A stretch of 64,000 bases of DNA. It comes from Nonomuraea thailandensis (GTDB taxonomy: Bacteria > Actinomycetota > Actinomycetes > Streptosporangiales > Streptosporangiaceae). Made by a program: the position numbers and the translations under genes. Under the pieces are notes generated by a model. That model saw nothing but the letters and a program-made list of their open reading frames with translations. It ran no database searches and was not told the origin of the DNA. Below, one piece after another: positions 1 through 7,593 of the stretch. How positions within the stretch are numbered: the first letter of the stretch is position 1; the number at the start of each line of letters is the position of its first letter. The DNA lies in NCBI RefSeq assembly GCF_024172165.1, contig NZ_JAMZEB010000004.1, forward strand, positions 1 through 64,000, read 5' to 3'.

Positions 1-380
1 GCGGCCACACCCCCGTCACGTCCCTCGCCGAGTACGTTTGCGTCTCCCCGAGGCACTGGCCAGCGGCAGCAGGGCCGCGGCCCTGCCACGTACTCCTCTG
101 GGGCGATGCGAGTGATGGGCTCGAGAACGAGGGCGAGTAGCCCTTCCCGCTCGTGCTGGCCCAGCCGATCCTCGACATCGCGCAGCTGGGCAGGAAGATC
201 GGTGACGACACCGTCCATCGCGTTGCGCTGCAGGAAGCCGCCGAACGCCTCGCAGACGCGTTGCCAGTCAACGCGGTGGTACCACGGCCCGTCCTTCCAC
301 AGTTCGTAGGAGCCGAAGACACCGGCGACGTCGTTCAGGCGCACCTCGCACCAGATCCGCTCCTCCTCCCGCTCCGTCAC
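1..380 (-). CDS. Hypothetical protein, N-terminal part (runs off window)
   Basis: The frame opens at a GTG (380-378) whose first bases form a 4-base GTGA overlap with the stop of the gene at 377-850, so the two are translationally coupled. It stays open to the window edge, giving about 126 residues. The product begins TEREEERIWCEVRLND and is rich in Trp, Glu and Arg, with no signal peptide or membrane segment. I do not recognise the family. The coupling and an in-frame open stretch of this length are the only support. Confidence 0.55.
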   Translation of the reverse strand, partial: MTEREEERIWCEVRLNDVAGVFGSYELWKDGPWYHRVDWQRVCEAFGGFLQRNAMDGVVTDLPAQLRDVEDRLGQHEREGLLALVLEPITRIAPEEYVAGPRPCCRWPVPRGDANVLGEGRDGGVA

Positions 381-850
381 GCGGAGCCTTGCTGCCGCCT
401 GTCGGCGGCCTGCTGGGCGGCCTGTTTGGCCTGGAGCCGCTTGCGGACCACGGTGCCTGGCCAGGTTCTTGTGGCCTGCGGCTCGATCCCGTCGGCGGCC
501 ATGGCGAGCGGGTACTGCAGGCGGGCGCGGTCGCCGGGCGGAGGGACGGTACTCCGCTGGTCGTAGCCGGTCGCGGGAACGTCCCAGACCTGGATGCGCC
601 ACCATGTGTCGTCGTGGTCCTCGAACAGGAAGTACTCGACCGCTTCGGGCGAGACGGCGGCCAGGCGATTCAAGTAGGCGTCGAACGTCGCCCGGCCGAA
701 GTCCTGCGGGCTTCCCGGGGCGTCGTCGATCACGCCGCGCCCTACCACGGGATTGTCGGCGTCGCCGTAGTTCGTGATCCACGACCATGATCCGTCCAGG
801 TCGTCCTTCGTCTGGATCACGAAGGCGTACTGGCTGCCTGGCGCGCTCAT
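377..850 (-). CDS. Hypothetical protein (157 aa)
   Basis: I placed the start at the ATG that begins MSAPGSQYAFVIQTKDD. The frame remains open further upstream, but that part is the shadow of the recombinase gene. The protein is mostly charged and soluble, with an acidic N-terminal half and a C-terminal Gln/Ala-rich helix ending QAADRRQQGSA. There is no signal peptide or membrane segment. It lies 49 bp downstream of the recombinase and is coupled to the gene at 1-380. The family is not recognised. Confidence 0.6.
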   Translation of the reverse strand: MSAPGSQYAFVIQTKDDLDGSWSWITNYGDADNPVVGRGVIDDAPGSPQDFGRATFDAYLNRLAAVSPEAVEYFLFEDHDDTWWRIQVWDVPATGYDQRSTVPPPGDRARLQYPLAMAADGIEPQATRTWPGTVVRKRLQAKQAAQQAADRRQQGSA

Positions 851-899
851 CCTCTGAGTCTGATCGGCCCTCTCGGCGTGCGCCACCGGTATGCGCGGG

Positions 900-1829
900 C
901 TACTGGTCGGTGGGGAGCTTGGCGACCGCGGCCTCCAGGTCGCCGTGGGTGGGCAGGGTGTACCGCCGCGTGGTGTCCAGGCGAGCATGGCCCAACAGCT
1001 CGGCGACCACGACGATGTCCACGCCCTGGCGCAGCAGATTGGTGCCGAACGTGTGCCGCAGGGTGTGCGCGGAGGCGGCGGGCGCGCCGCTCTCGTCCAC
1101 CAGGTCAGCCTCGGCCGCGAGCTCGTCGAGCAGCTGGTCGACGGCGCGGGCCGACAGCCGGCCGCCGCGGTAGCGGTTGAGGAACAGCGCCGGGCCGCCC
1201 GCGCCCGGCCACTCGCTGCGCTCGGCCTTCCACTCCTTGACGGCCTCGCGCACGGTGACATCCAGCAGGGGCACCTCGCGGGAGGTCTCGCCCTTGCCGT
1301 TGCGGACGATGACCTTGCCCTTGCGCGCGGAGAGCGGCACGTCGTCGACGTCCAGGGCGACGAGCTCGGCGACGCGCAGCCCGGAGTAGAACAGCAGCCG
1401 GCCGATGGCGCGGTCGCGGGCCAGCCGACGGACCTCCACCGCGCGCAGGAAGCGCTTCTGCTCGCGGGCGTCGAGCGCCTGGGGGGCGAGCTTGGGCGGG
1501 GTGTCGCGGCGGACCTGGACCGGGCCCAGGCCGCGGTGGGTGAAGAAATGGTCGAGCGCGGCCAGGTGCGCGTTGACGGTGTTGGCCTTCCGTTTGGCCA
1601 CCGTCTTCAGGTGGGTCTTGTAGTCGCGTACGGCGAAGTCGCGGCCGTGCGCGTCGCTCAGCGGATCGGCGCCGTCGAGGTCGGCGGCGTCCAGCCAGGC
1701 CAGGAAGGAGCGGACCCGGGAGGCGTAGGCCCGGCGGGTGTCATCGTCCAAGGGCGCGCGTTCGAGCGCCGCGGTGTAGTCGTCGTGCACCGCGGTGAAC
1801 GCGGCCGGCACCTCCTGGCGTCGCCCCAC
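900..1829 (-). CDS. XerC/XerD-type tyrosine recombinase
   Basis: This is a 309-aa site-specific recombinase. An N-terminal SAM-like core-binding domain (about residues 10-100) precedes the catalytic domain. The full active site is visible: R152 (GLRVAEL), K172, H255 and R258 (HTLRHTF), H281 (LLGHARLDTT) and Tyr290. The length and the absence of an arm-binding domain fit Xer-type or plasmid-resolution enzymes. I chose the GTG at 1829-1827 because GGGAGG sits 6 bases upstream. An alternative GTG at 1883 would add 18 residues but has a poor RBS and would overlap the repeat cluster. Likely roles are multimer resolution or integration/excision of the element; the sequence does not decide between them. 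Confidence 0.85.
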   Translation of the reverse strand: MGRRQEVPAAFTAVHDDYTAALERAPLDDDTRRAYASRVRSFLAWLDAADLDGADPLSDAHGRDFAVRDYKTHLKTVAKRKANTVNAHLAALDHFFTHRGLGPVQVRRDTPPKLAPQALDAREQKRFLRAVEVRRLARDRAIGRLLFYSGLRVAELVALDVDDVPLSARKGKVIVRNGKGETSREVPLLDVTVREAVKEWKAERSEWPGAGGPALFLNRYRGGRLSARAVDQLLDELAAEADLVDESGAPAASAHTLRHTFGTNLLRQGVDIVVVAELLGHARLDTTRRYTLPTHGDLEAAVAKLPTDQ

Positions 1830-1845
1830 CGTCGCCCTCCCGCTG

Positions 1846-1944
1846 ATATCAGAAGTGATTTCGGGTCCCAATCCTAGCCCCACTCTTGCGATATCAGAAG
1901 TTCCCGCCTAGCGTAAGTTCTGATATTGAGCAGTATCAGTAGTT
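1846..1944. promoter_or_regulatory. Repeat cluster between divergent genes (operator or recombination site)
   Basis: The word ATATCAGAAGTT or a near match occurs at 1846-1857, 1891-1902 and 1933-1944 in the same orientation, about 42-45 bp apart. An inverted copy lies at 1915-1926. The 1891-1902 and 1915-1926 copies form an inverted repeat matching at 11 of 12 positions with a 12-bp centre. The cluster fills the gap between the recombinase and the gene at 1954. It could bind the recombinase (core plus accessory sites) or a repressor. Confidence 0.55.
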
Positions 1945-1953
1945 GGAGGTGCG

Positions 1954-2172
1954 ATGGAAAAGATCCGGATCACCCAGCCCGACTGGGACCTGGCCGACTG
2001 GGGTCCCGCCGACCTCACCGTCGAAGGGGTCGTCATGGCCCTCGAAGGTTGCGGCGACAACGAGTCCCCGATGGCCGTCGTCGACGCCTACGGGCGTGAG
2101 CTGCGGATCGTCGGCGTCCGCCGCCAGGGCTCCCGCGTCGAGATCGTCGTCTCCGCGGAAGGGGCGGGCTAG
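1954..2172 (+). CDS. Small hypothetical protein (72 aa)
   Basis: The ATG is preceded by TGGAGG at good spacing. The product begins MEKIRITQPDWDLADWGP and looks like a small acidic beta-rich domain, with no membrane segment or cysteine pair. It is divergent from the recombinase, so the repeat cluster upstream may control both. Its stop overlaps the GTG of the next gene (TAGTG), which implies coupling. The family is not recognised. Confidence 0.7.
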   Translation: MEKIRITQPDWDLADWGPADLTVEGVVMALEGCGDNESPMAVVDAYGRELRIVGVRRQGSRVEIVVSAEGAG

Positions 2173-3029
2173 TGAGGACGTTCGCCGTCACCCGCCGGCC
2201 CCGCTACGAGGGCTACGACGACCTGCACGGCACCGCCAAGCTGGCCCCCGACGAGTTCCTCATCCTTATCGACGGCGCGGAGATCGGCGGCACCTACTGG
2301 TGCTCCTACAACCCGGCGGCCTCCGCCGGCTGGGGATCCAACGACGGCGGCCTGCCCGGCGAGTCGTGGGCCTCGTGGGGGCCGCGCGGTTTGTCGTGCG
2401 GCCACCCCACGCGGGAGGCCGCCGAGCACGCCCAGGTCCGTGAGTACGTCACCGATCCCGACGGTCACGACCGCCAGGCCGCGATGGCCCGCGCGGAGCA
2501 GCAGGCCGAACAGGCCCGGCGGCAGGCGGAGCGGGAAGCAGAGGATGAGCGTCGCGAGGCCGAACGGCGCCGCGAGCGCCTCGGTGATGACGAGCCCGGC
2601 CCGACCGTGTGGACGCTGCCGTCGTACCATGCCCTGTATGCCGACGCCGACGAGGTGGTGGCGGTGGCCGACTGGCTGGAGGCCAACGGCATCGAGGACG
2701 TCAGCGGGCAGCACGAAGTCCGCGTGGAGCAGCGCGCCACCCGCCGCGCGGCTGTCTACGAGGCCCCCCTCTGGGTCTGGAACGGCCGTAGCTCCACGAC
2801 CACCGAGACCCGTGTCGTCACCCTCGTGACCGACCCGCCGACCATCACCGCCCCCGACCGCCCCGATCTCCACGAGGTGTTCGCCGAGCACTGGCCGGCC
2901 CGATTCCCCCTGATCGACTTCGGCCTCAGTATCGCCTGCGCCAAGTGCACCAGGGACGCCAAGGCCACCATTGCCGAGCAGATGGCGGCCTGGCCGTGCG
3001 CGGTCGTCGAGAAGGCCATCGCGGCCTGA
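2172..3029 (+). CDS. Hypothetical coiled-coil protein (285 aa)
   Basis: It starts at a GTG that shares its first base with the previous stop. Residues about 95-145 form a charged Ala/Glu/Arg coiled coil (AEQQAEQARRQAERE and following). The N-terminal region contains a Gly/Trp-rich stretch with two cysteines (TYWCSYNP and LSCGHPT). Near the C-terminus is CAKCTRDAKATIAEQM, a possible half zinc site. No enzyme motif is seen. It forms a two-gene operon with the gene at 1954 and converges on the gene at 3054. Confidence 0.65.
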   Translation: MRTFAVTRRPRYEGYDDLHGTAKLAPDEFLILIDGAEIGGTYWCSYNPAASAGWGSNDGGLPGESWASWGPRGLSCGHPTREAAEHAQVREYVTDPDGHDRQAAMARAEQQAEQARRQAEREAEDERREAERRRERLGDDEPGPTVWTLPSYHALYADADEVVAVADWLEANGIEDVSGQHEVRVEQRATRRAAVYEAPLWVWNGRSSTTTETRVVTLVTDPPTITAPDRPDLHEVFAEHWPARFPLIDFGLSIACAKCTRDAKATIAEQMAAWPCAVVEKAIAA

Positions 3030-3053
3030 TCGTCTCCAAGTGGCAGACCTTGG

Positions 3054-3425
3054 TCACCCCGCGGCCGGGCCCGGCTGGTCACTCCAGCAGCACGGACACG
3101 TTATCCGCTCCACCTCTGCCGGGACGCGCCATCGGTTCCGGCAGAGCCGCCGGCGGCAGAGCGTCATCGTGTCGTTGACCAGCAGCTCGCCCACTTCCAG
3201 CGGAGCTCTGCGCCCGCACGGGCACACCCACTCCTCCGGGGTCTGCACCCCATCGGTCACCACCTGGCCATCGGCCGCCCTGCGCATGGTGAAGCTGGCG
3301 ATCCTGAGGAAGTGGCCTTCTACCATCTCGGCGTGGACCTCGTGGCAGCGAGCGCAGCGTACGTGACGCAGCTCGGCACCGCGCGCTGTCCAGTTCAGAG
3401 CGATGTTCACCAGAGTCTTCAGCAT
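3054..3425 (-). CDS. Zinc-ribbon-like hypothetical protein (123 aa)
   Basis: The start is the ATG of MLKTLVNIALNW, with GAGGAG 9 bases upstream. The product has three cysteine clusters: CARCHEVH near residue 28, WVCPCGRR near 70, and CPCCWSDQ close to the end. It is probably a small treble-clef or zinc-ribbon protein that binds nucleic acid or protein. It converges on the 2172 gene and is divergent from the 3683 gene, sharing with it an inverted repeat at 3582-3644. The function is unknown. Confidence 0.6.
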   Translation of the reverse strand: MLKTLVNIALNWTARGAELRHVRCARCHEVHAEMVEGHFLRIASFTMRRAADGQVVTDGVQTPEEWVCPCGRRAPLEVGELLVNDTMTLCRRRLCRNRWRVPAEVERITCPCCWSDQPGPAAG

Positions 3426-3581
3426 CGCGTTCAACTCCTCGACGCGGTGGGACTGTGGGGCCCTGTCCGCGGTTGCCCGGCGCACGCTACGCCCGGCGTC
3501 TTGACCGAGGCCCTGGCCGGGTGGCGACAACACTGTGACCCGGAGCCGTCGTCCATGTGGTCTGACCAGCTCCGGAGTGCT

Positions 3582-3644
3582 TCCCGAAAACGATCCCGAA
3601 ACTAGGAGGGCCCTCCCGCTTGAATTCAGGGATCGTTTTAGGGA
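3582..3644. promoter_or_regulatory. Inverted repeat upstream of the 3683 operon
   Basis: TCCCGAAAACGATCCC at 3582-3597 pairs with GGGATCGTTTTAGGGA at 3629-3644 (15 of 16 bases). The centre includes GGAGGGCCCTCC. It lies 38 bp before the ATG at 3683 and between two divergent genes, so an operator or a promoter within a stem is the likeliest use. Confidence 0.45.
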
Positions 3645-3682
3645 CGCTCGTGTGGAGTCCCCGAGATGAAGGGAACGACCTG

Positions 3683-4432
3683 ATGGCCACGACCACCGCG
3701 GCAACCGCCACGGCCCAGGCCCTGGCGGCCCGGATCGCCGCCGACACCGCCACTCTGCGCGACCTGCTCAACCCTGACACCGAAGCCTTCGCCGACTTCG
3801 ACGGCGACTACGCGGCAATCCTCGGCGAGATCGGCCCCGCCCTGGTGAACATCGACGACGCGGTCGCGAACATCGACCGGGTGGTCGAGGGAATCGCCGA
3901 CGACGCCCACTCCGCGCACTGGGACAAGGCCGCCGACGCCGTCGCCGGCGCCAAGGAAGACATCCGCTGGTACGGCCACGACCTGACGCAGGCCGCCGAG
4001 CACGCCCGGCGCGGCCAGGAGGAGACGCAGCAGCAGATCGCCGCCGTCGTGCAGCAGGCCACGGCGGACACGCCCCTGAGCCCCGCACCGAGCCCCGCCG
4101 CGACGGCGGACACGCCGGTCGACCGGACCGACCCCGCCCCCGATCCGATGCCGACCGCGTACGTCGTCGGCTGGCTCCAGGCCCCCGAGGTCGCCCACGT
4201 CCGCCGGTACGCCACGACGGTGGCCGAACGCGCCCTGGCCGCCGACCAGCCCGACGCTCAGTGGCTCTACCTGCTCGAACTGCGCGACATCGTCCACCAC
4301 CCGTGGAAGTACCCCGACCACCAGGAGCACGCGGACGCCCGCGAACACGTCCACCAGCTCCACGACACGCTCACCTACGACCAGCTGCACAGCCTGGACT
4401 GGCACCAGGTCGCCCAGTCCCTGATCGCCTGA
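3683..4432 (+). CDS. Hypothetical helical protein (249 aa)
   Basis: I chose the ATG of MATTTAATATAQ because AAGGGA lies 8 bases upstream; the longer frame reaches into the inverted repeat. Residues 1-130 are predicted long helices rich in Ala/Asp (ADTATLRDLLN, HDLTQAAEHARRGQEETQQQ). Residues 130-165 are a Pro/Ala/Asp linker. Residues 165-249 form a His-rich helical domain (VVGWLQAPEVAHVRRYATT, HHPWKYPDHQEHADARE). There is no signal peptide or membrane segment. It is 14 bp from the next gene, forming an operon. The family is not recognised. Confidence 0.65.
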   Translation: MATTTAATATAQALAARIAADTATLRDLLNPDTEAFADFDGDYAAILGEIGPALVNIDDAVANIDRVVEGIADDAHSAHWDKAADAVAGAKEDIRWYGHDLTQAAEHARRGQEETQQQIAAVVQQATADTPLSPAPSPAATADTPVDRTDPAPDPMPTAYVVGWLQAPEVAHVRRYATTVAERALAADQPDAQWLYLLELRDIVHHPWKYPDHQEHADAREHVHQLHDTLTYDQLHSLDWHQVAQSLIA

Positions 4433-4446
4433 ACGGGCCGCGGACG

Positions 4447-5730
4447 ATGGGCATGCACCGCTACCGCGTCGGCTACACCCGCACCCCGGCGGGCGCCCCC
4501 GACCGCCCCGGCAAGGACCTGAGCTCGGCCGGCTGCCACGAGATCGTCTCCGAGACCGTCGGCGTCCGCCAGGAGCGGCCCCGGCTGCTTGCCCTTCTCG
4601 ACCGCCTGACCGCCGGCGACATCCTGGTCGTCCTGCGGCCCAGCCACCTGGCCGCCGACGCGCATGCGCTGCTGGCCCTGCTGGCCGCCGAGCTGGCCCC
4701 GCGCGGCATCGCCCTGGAGATCCTGTCCGGCGTGAGTGCCGGCGTGCACGAGCCCCGCGGGACGCGCGCCGAGATGGGCTTGTTCGCCACCGCCGCGCTG
4801 GCCGCGGAGCTGGAGCACGACCTGCGCAGCGAGCGCACCCACGAGGGCCTGGCCGTCGCCCGCGCCCACGGCCGCCTCGGAGGCCGCCCGCGCGCCCTGA
4901 CCGACGACCAGCTCGCCGACGCCCGGGCCCGGCACGCCGGCGGGCAGCCCATCCCCGCCATCGCCCTCGCGCTCGGCGTCGGCCGCAGCACGCTCTATCG
5001 CGCGCTGGAAACCGCGCCGCCGCTCGACCAGGACGACGCGCCGGCGCCCTCCCCGCAACTCGCCGACGATGGCAGCGAGATCACCCCGGCTGAGGATCAA
5101 CCGGAAGCCGAAGAGCGGCAAGCAGCCGACCGGCCGACGGGACGCCTGCGCAACGAATCGCGGCTGGGGCCGGACTGGGCCACCGACGAGGACGACGTTC
5201 TGTGGTGGCGGCGCGGGACCCGCGCCGGCAGCGTGGCCCCGGCCTGGCCCGGTCCCGGCTGGACCGCCCGCACCGCCCAGCACACCCCGATCGCCACCGG
5301 CGCCGGCAAGCGCGGCGCCTATCCCTCCAGGATCAAGGCGCTGGCCGCCGTGGCAGCCGACTTCGAGGCCCGCCGCCGCGCCCGCACCGTGCACGCCGAC
5401 GTGGCACTCGACGGCGCGCCCGGCTGGCGGCTGAGGCAGACCCAAGCCGACCACGACCGTCACCGCTGGAACGTCGTCACCCCCACCAGCGACGTCGCCG
5501 GGACGGTGACCAAGGCCGGCTGGCACCACCAGGCGTGGGAGGCCACCGCCGGCGATCCGGCCAAGCGGCACCACGACCCCATCCCCATCGAGCCGATCGG
5601 GGACGAGCCCGGCCGCAGCAGCGCCGACGGGTACTGGCGCACCCGCACCGCGGCCGCGCTGGCGGTCGCGCGCTGGCACGACCCGGACCTCGATACGGGG
5701 CCCGGCCGTACGTCAGTAAGTCGCCACTGA
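4447..5730 (+). CDS. Resolvase-fold protein lacking catalytic residues, with C-terminal extension
   Basis: The first 150 residues have the layout of a serine recombinase N-domain (RVGYTRTPAG, RLTAGDILVVLRPSHLAAD, the E-helix around AEMGLFATAALAAELEHD). This is followed by an HTH_7-type segment (GGRPRALTDDQLADARARHAGGQPIPAIALALGVGRSTLYRAL). The nucleophile serine of the usual GYARVST is Pro14 here. The catalytic Arg pair of the usual LDRLGRS is His67 and Ala70. It should therefore not cut DNA and may act as a DNA-binding regulator or architectural protein. Residues 230-427 are an extra Trp-rich domain I do not recognise. It begins 14 bp after the previous gene. Confidence 0.7.
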   Translation: MGMHRYRVGYTRTPAGAPDRPGKDLSSAGCHEIVSETVGVRQERPRLLALLDRLTAGDILVVLRPSHLAADAHALLALLAAELAPRGIALEILSGVSAGVHEPRGTRAEMGLFATAALAAELEHDLRSERTHEGLAVARAHGRLGGRPRALTDDQLADARARHAGGQPIPAIALALGVGRSTLYRALETAPPLDQDDAPAPSPQLADDGSEITPAEDQPEAEERQAADRPTGRLRNESRLGPDWATDEDDVLWWRRGTRAGSVAPAWPGPGWTARTAQHTPIATGAGKRGAYPSRIKALAAVAADFEARRRARTVHADVALDGAPGWRLRQTQADHDRHRWNVVTPTSDVAGTVTKAGWHHQAWEATAGDPAKRHHDPIPIEPIGDEPGRSSADGYWRTRTAAALAVARWHDPDLDTGPGRTSVSRH

Positions 5731-5769
5731 TTCACGTACAAGATCCCGACGCGAGAGGACGCGACCACG

Positions 5770-5940
5770 ATGGGACGCAGACTGGACGAGGCCAGGGCCG
5801 AACTGCACGCCGCCCAGCGCCGCCTGCAGGTGGAAGAAGCCGAGCTGCTGGGGGACTCTGACGATGTGCAGAACGTGGTGGGCAGGCTGGAGGCCGAGGG
5901 GTTCGGGCCCGACGGGTACCCCCTGCTCAAGAACTCATAG
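5770..5940 (+). CDS. Small coiled-coil protein (56 aa)
   Basis: A short open frame with ATG at 5770 and GAGAGGA about 10 bases upstream. It encodes MGRRLDEARAELHAAQRRL followed by an acidic helix and ending GYPLLKNS. The codon bias matches neighbouring genes (G/C third positions), and a strong terminator begins 10 bp after the stop. It probably belongs to the 3683-5730 operon. The function is unknown. Confidence 0.6.
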   Translation: MGRRLDEARAELHAAQRRLQVEEAELLGDSDDVQNVVGRLEAEGFGPDGYPLLKNS

Positions 5941-5949
5941 CTGATCCAC

Positions 5950-5996
5950 GAGAGCCCCCCGGCCCCCTTGAAACTGCGAAGGGCCGGGGGGCTCTC
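5950..5996 (+). terminator. Strong hairpin terminator
   Basis: Perfect 16-bp arms (5950-5965 and 5981-5996; GAGAGCCCCCCGGCCC and its complement) enclose a 15-base loop. It directly follows the 5770 gene and closes the 3683-5940 operon. Confidence 0.85.
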
Positions 5997-6135
5997 TTCG
6001 TGCGCGCTTCCCTGGAAAGGAAGACGGGTTCGGGACTTTTCACGCTCCCAGGCGCTGTCACGTCCCCGGCGCTGCAGATCGTGGAGAGCCCTGGTCAACG
6101 CGTTCCACGGTCATTGGGGGGAACAGCGACGCCCC

Positions 6136-6483
6136 TCACTGGCTGCGCATGTTCGGGCCCGAGGTGATCCGGACCGTGATGTCTCCATCTTCGGCATGGG
6201 TCACCTGCAAGGTGACGGCGTAACCGGCTTTCGCCAGGAGTTGGGCGAAGGCGATCGCCATGATGTTCACGACCTCCAGCAAGAAGCGTTGCGCCGGGTG
6301 ATCACCGTCCACACCGACGGTCATCTCATCGAGCCTGGGACCCACGCTCCAGAACAGGCTGATCGAGTCGGCATGCCTGTTGAGGACGAACCCGCCGGTC
6401 TCATCGGTGGCGGGCTGGAACCCGGCAGTGGTCAGAAACTGGATGAGGTCATGTTCGATTTGCAGCAGATCCGCCTGTGGCAT
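6136..6483 (-). CDS. Hypothetical protein (115 aa)
   Basis: The ATG at 6483 gives MPQADLLQIEHDLIQFLTTAGF and the stop is at 6136. The protein appears to be a small alpha/beta domain (DSISLFWSVG, TVGVDGDHPAQRFLLEVVNIMAIAFAQLLAKAGYAVTLQVTH) with no membrane segment or catalytic motif. It stands alone on the minus strand, facing the terminator at 5950. The family is not recognised; regular hydrophobic periodicity supports coding. Confidence 0.6.
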   Translation of the reverse strand: MPQADLLQIEHDLIQFLTTAGFQPATDETGGFVLNRHADSISLFWSVGPRLDEMTVGVDGDHPAQRFLLEVVNIMAIAFAQLLAKAGYAVTLQVTHAEDGDITVRITSGPNMRSQ

Positions 6484-6877
6484 GTCCCACGACCCTTCGG
6501 CCCCCGTAGCTGACGGCGTATGGAGCCCATCTTCACCTGCCCGCCCGTGCTCCCGAAGGCAAACCGGTCTGCCCGGGTCGCCGGCCTCGGGTGCAATGGG
6601 AGAGGGGTTAGTTTCGGGACTTTCCGGACCCCTCTACGCGTACGCGCGCGAGGAGTGAGGGTTGCTGTTCACGCGTTCGCCCCCTGCTTCCGGAAGCAAC
6701 CCCTCCTGCTTCCGGAAGCACCCCCGCTAGCACCCTGAACCACGTCCTGAACAGGTCGGTAGCAGGTAGCAGCCGGACGGGTGGACAACCCGGACCCCGG
6801 CCCGGGAGGCGCTTTACCGCCCCCTGCCAGGGTCTGCTTCCACCACGTCTGCAGGGTGATGATCGGAGCGCGGCTGG
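6484..6877. promoter_or_regulatory. Intergenic region with twin palindromes and CGCG-rich element
   Basis: No gene is supported in these 394 bases. The perfect palindrome TGCTTCCGGAAGCA occurs at 6685-6698 and 6707-6720, a 22-bp period or two helical turns. This is typical of paired operator sites for a dimeric regulator. Upstream, 6608-6655 holds TTAGTTTCGGGACTTTCCGG followed by CTACGCGTACGCGCGCGAGG. Related wording recurs inside the Rep-like gene near 57440-57490. Confidence 0.5.
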
Positions 6878-7291
6878 TCAGCCGCGGGGCGCTCCCTGGC
6901 CGGGGTGGTGATCGTGCAGTTCGCGCATGTAGTCGTACACGGCCTGTTCGGGAACGCGGAAGCTGCGACCCACGCGGATGGCGGGCAGCTCCCCGCTGTG
7001 GACCAGGCGGTAGACCGTCATCTTGGAGACCTGCATGAGCGTGGCCACCTCGAGCACCGTCAGGAAGTTCACCTCCGACAGCGGCCGCTCCCCCGCCGAA
7101 GACCGGGGCCTGGCGATGTGCCCGGCGATCACCCGGTCGATCTGTTCCTCGGTGATGTCGCCGGCGCGGGCCAGGTCGAGCAGGGCGGCTGCGGTCGAGG
7201 CGATGTCGTCGGCGCTCACTGACGGCGGAGCCGCACGCCGAAGCAGTCGTTCCGCGACTTGCTGCGCCGTCACCGAGCTCGTGCTCGCCAT
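6878..7291 (-). CDS. Excisionase/BldC-type helix-turn-helix protein
   Basis: This 137-aa protein has a C-terminal MerR-like HTH_17 domain (about residues 75-125: FLTVLEVATLMQVSKMTVYRLVHSGELPAIRVGRSFRVPEQAVYDYM). That is the layout of excisionases (Xis) and BldC. Residues 1-70 are helical (VTAQQVAERLLRRAAPPSVSADDI). I used the ATG at 7291; an upstream ATG at 7360, preceded by GGGGG, would add 23 residues that overlap the neighbouring gene's end. It may control recombination or transcription of the element, and could use the palindromes just downstream at 6685-6720. Confidence 0.75.
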   Translation of the reverse strand: MASTSSVTAQQVAERLLRRAAPPSVSADDIASTAAALLDLARAGDITEEQIDRVIAGHIARPRSSAGERPLSEVNFLTVLEVATLMQVSKMTVYRLVHSGELPAIRVGRSFRVPEQAVYDYMRELHDHHPGQGAPRG

Positions 7292-7341
7292 ACAGCCAAC
7301 GTAGCGGCCGGCGGCCAGATGTCCCACCCCCGCCGGGAAGG

Positions 7342-7593
7342 TCAGTGACACCTCGTACATGACCCCCACTTGGCCGCAGCCCACAGGATGGCCTGGGCAT
7401 CACGCTGGGCCAGGTCGGTGGCCAGCCACGGCGAGCGCCCCTCCATCTCGCTGGTGTTGAGGAACTCCACCACGGTCCGCTCCCAGCAGTCTTCCGCCTT
7501 CGCCCAGCGACCCCGATGGACCTTGGTCACGAATGTCTCGACGAACCGCTCCCACTCCTCGTCCTGCTTGTGCAGCTGGGCCAGGGACCTCAT
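7342..7593 (-). CDS. Small hypothetical protein (83 aa)
   Basis: The ATG at 7593 overlaps the stop of the 7590-8000 gene (ATGA), so the two are coupled. The product, MRSLAQLHKQDEEWERFV through GSCTRCH, is a soluble helical protein with several Trp and a C-terminal CTRC pair. No family is recognised. Codon use matches that of its upstream partner, and the reading in the longer frame further upstream is clearly a shadow. Confidence 0.55.
   Translation of the reverse strand: MRSLAQLHKQDEEWERFVETFVTKVHRGRWAKAEDCWERTVVEFLNTSEMEGRSPWLATDLAQRDAQAILWAAAKWGSCTRCH

Noticed and set aside
4375..5679. 434-codon minus-strand frame opposite the resolvase-fold gene
   Set aside because: Gly/Ala-rich shadow with no motif; the plus frame has recognisable recombinase architecture.
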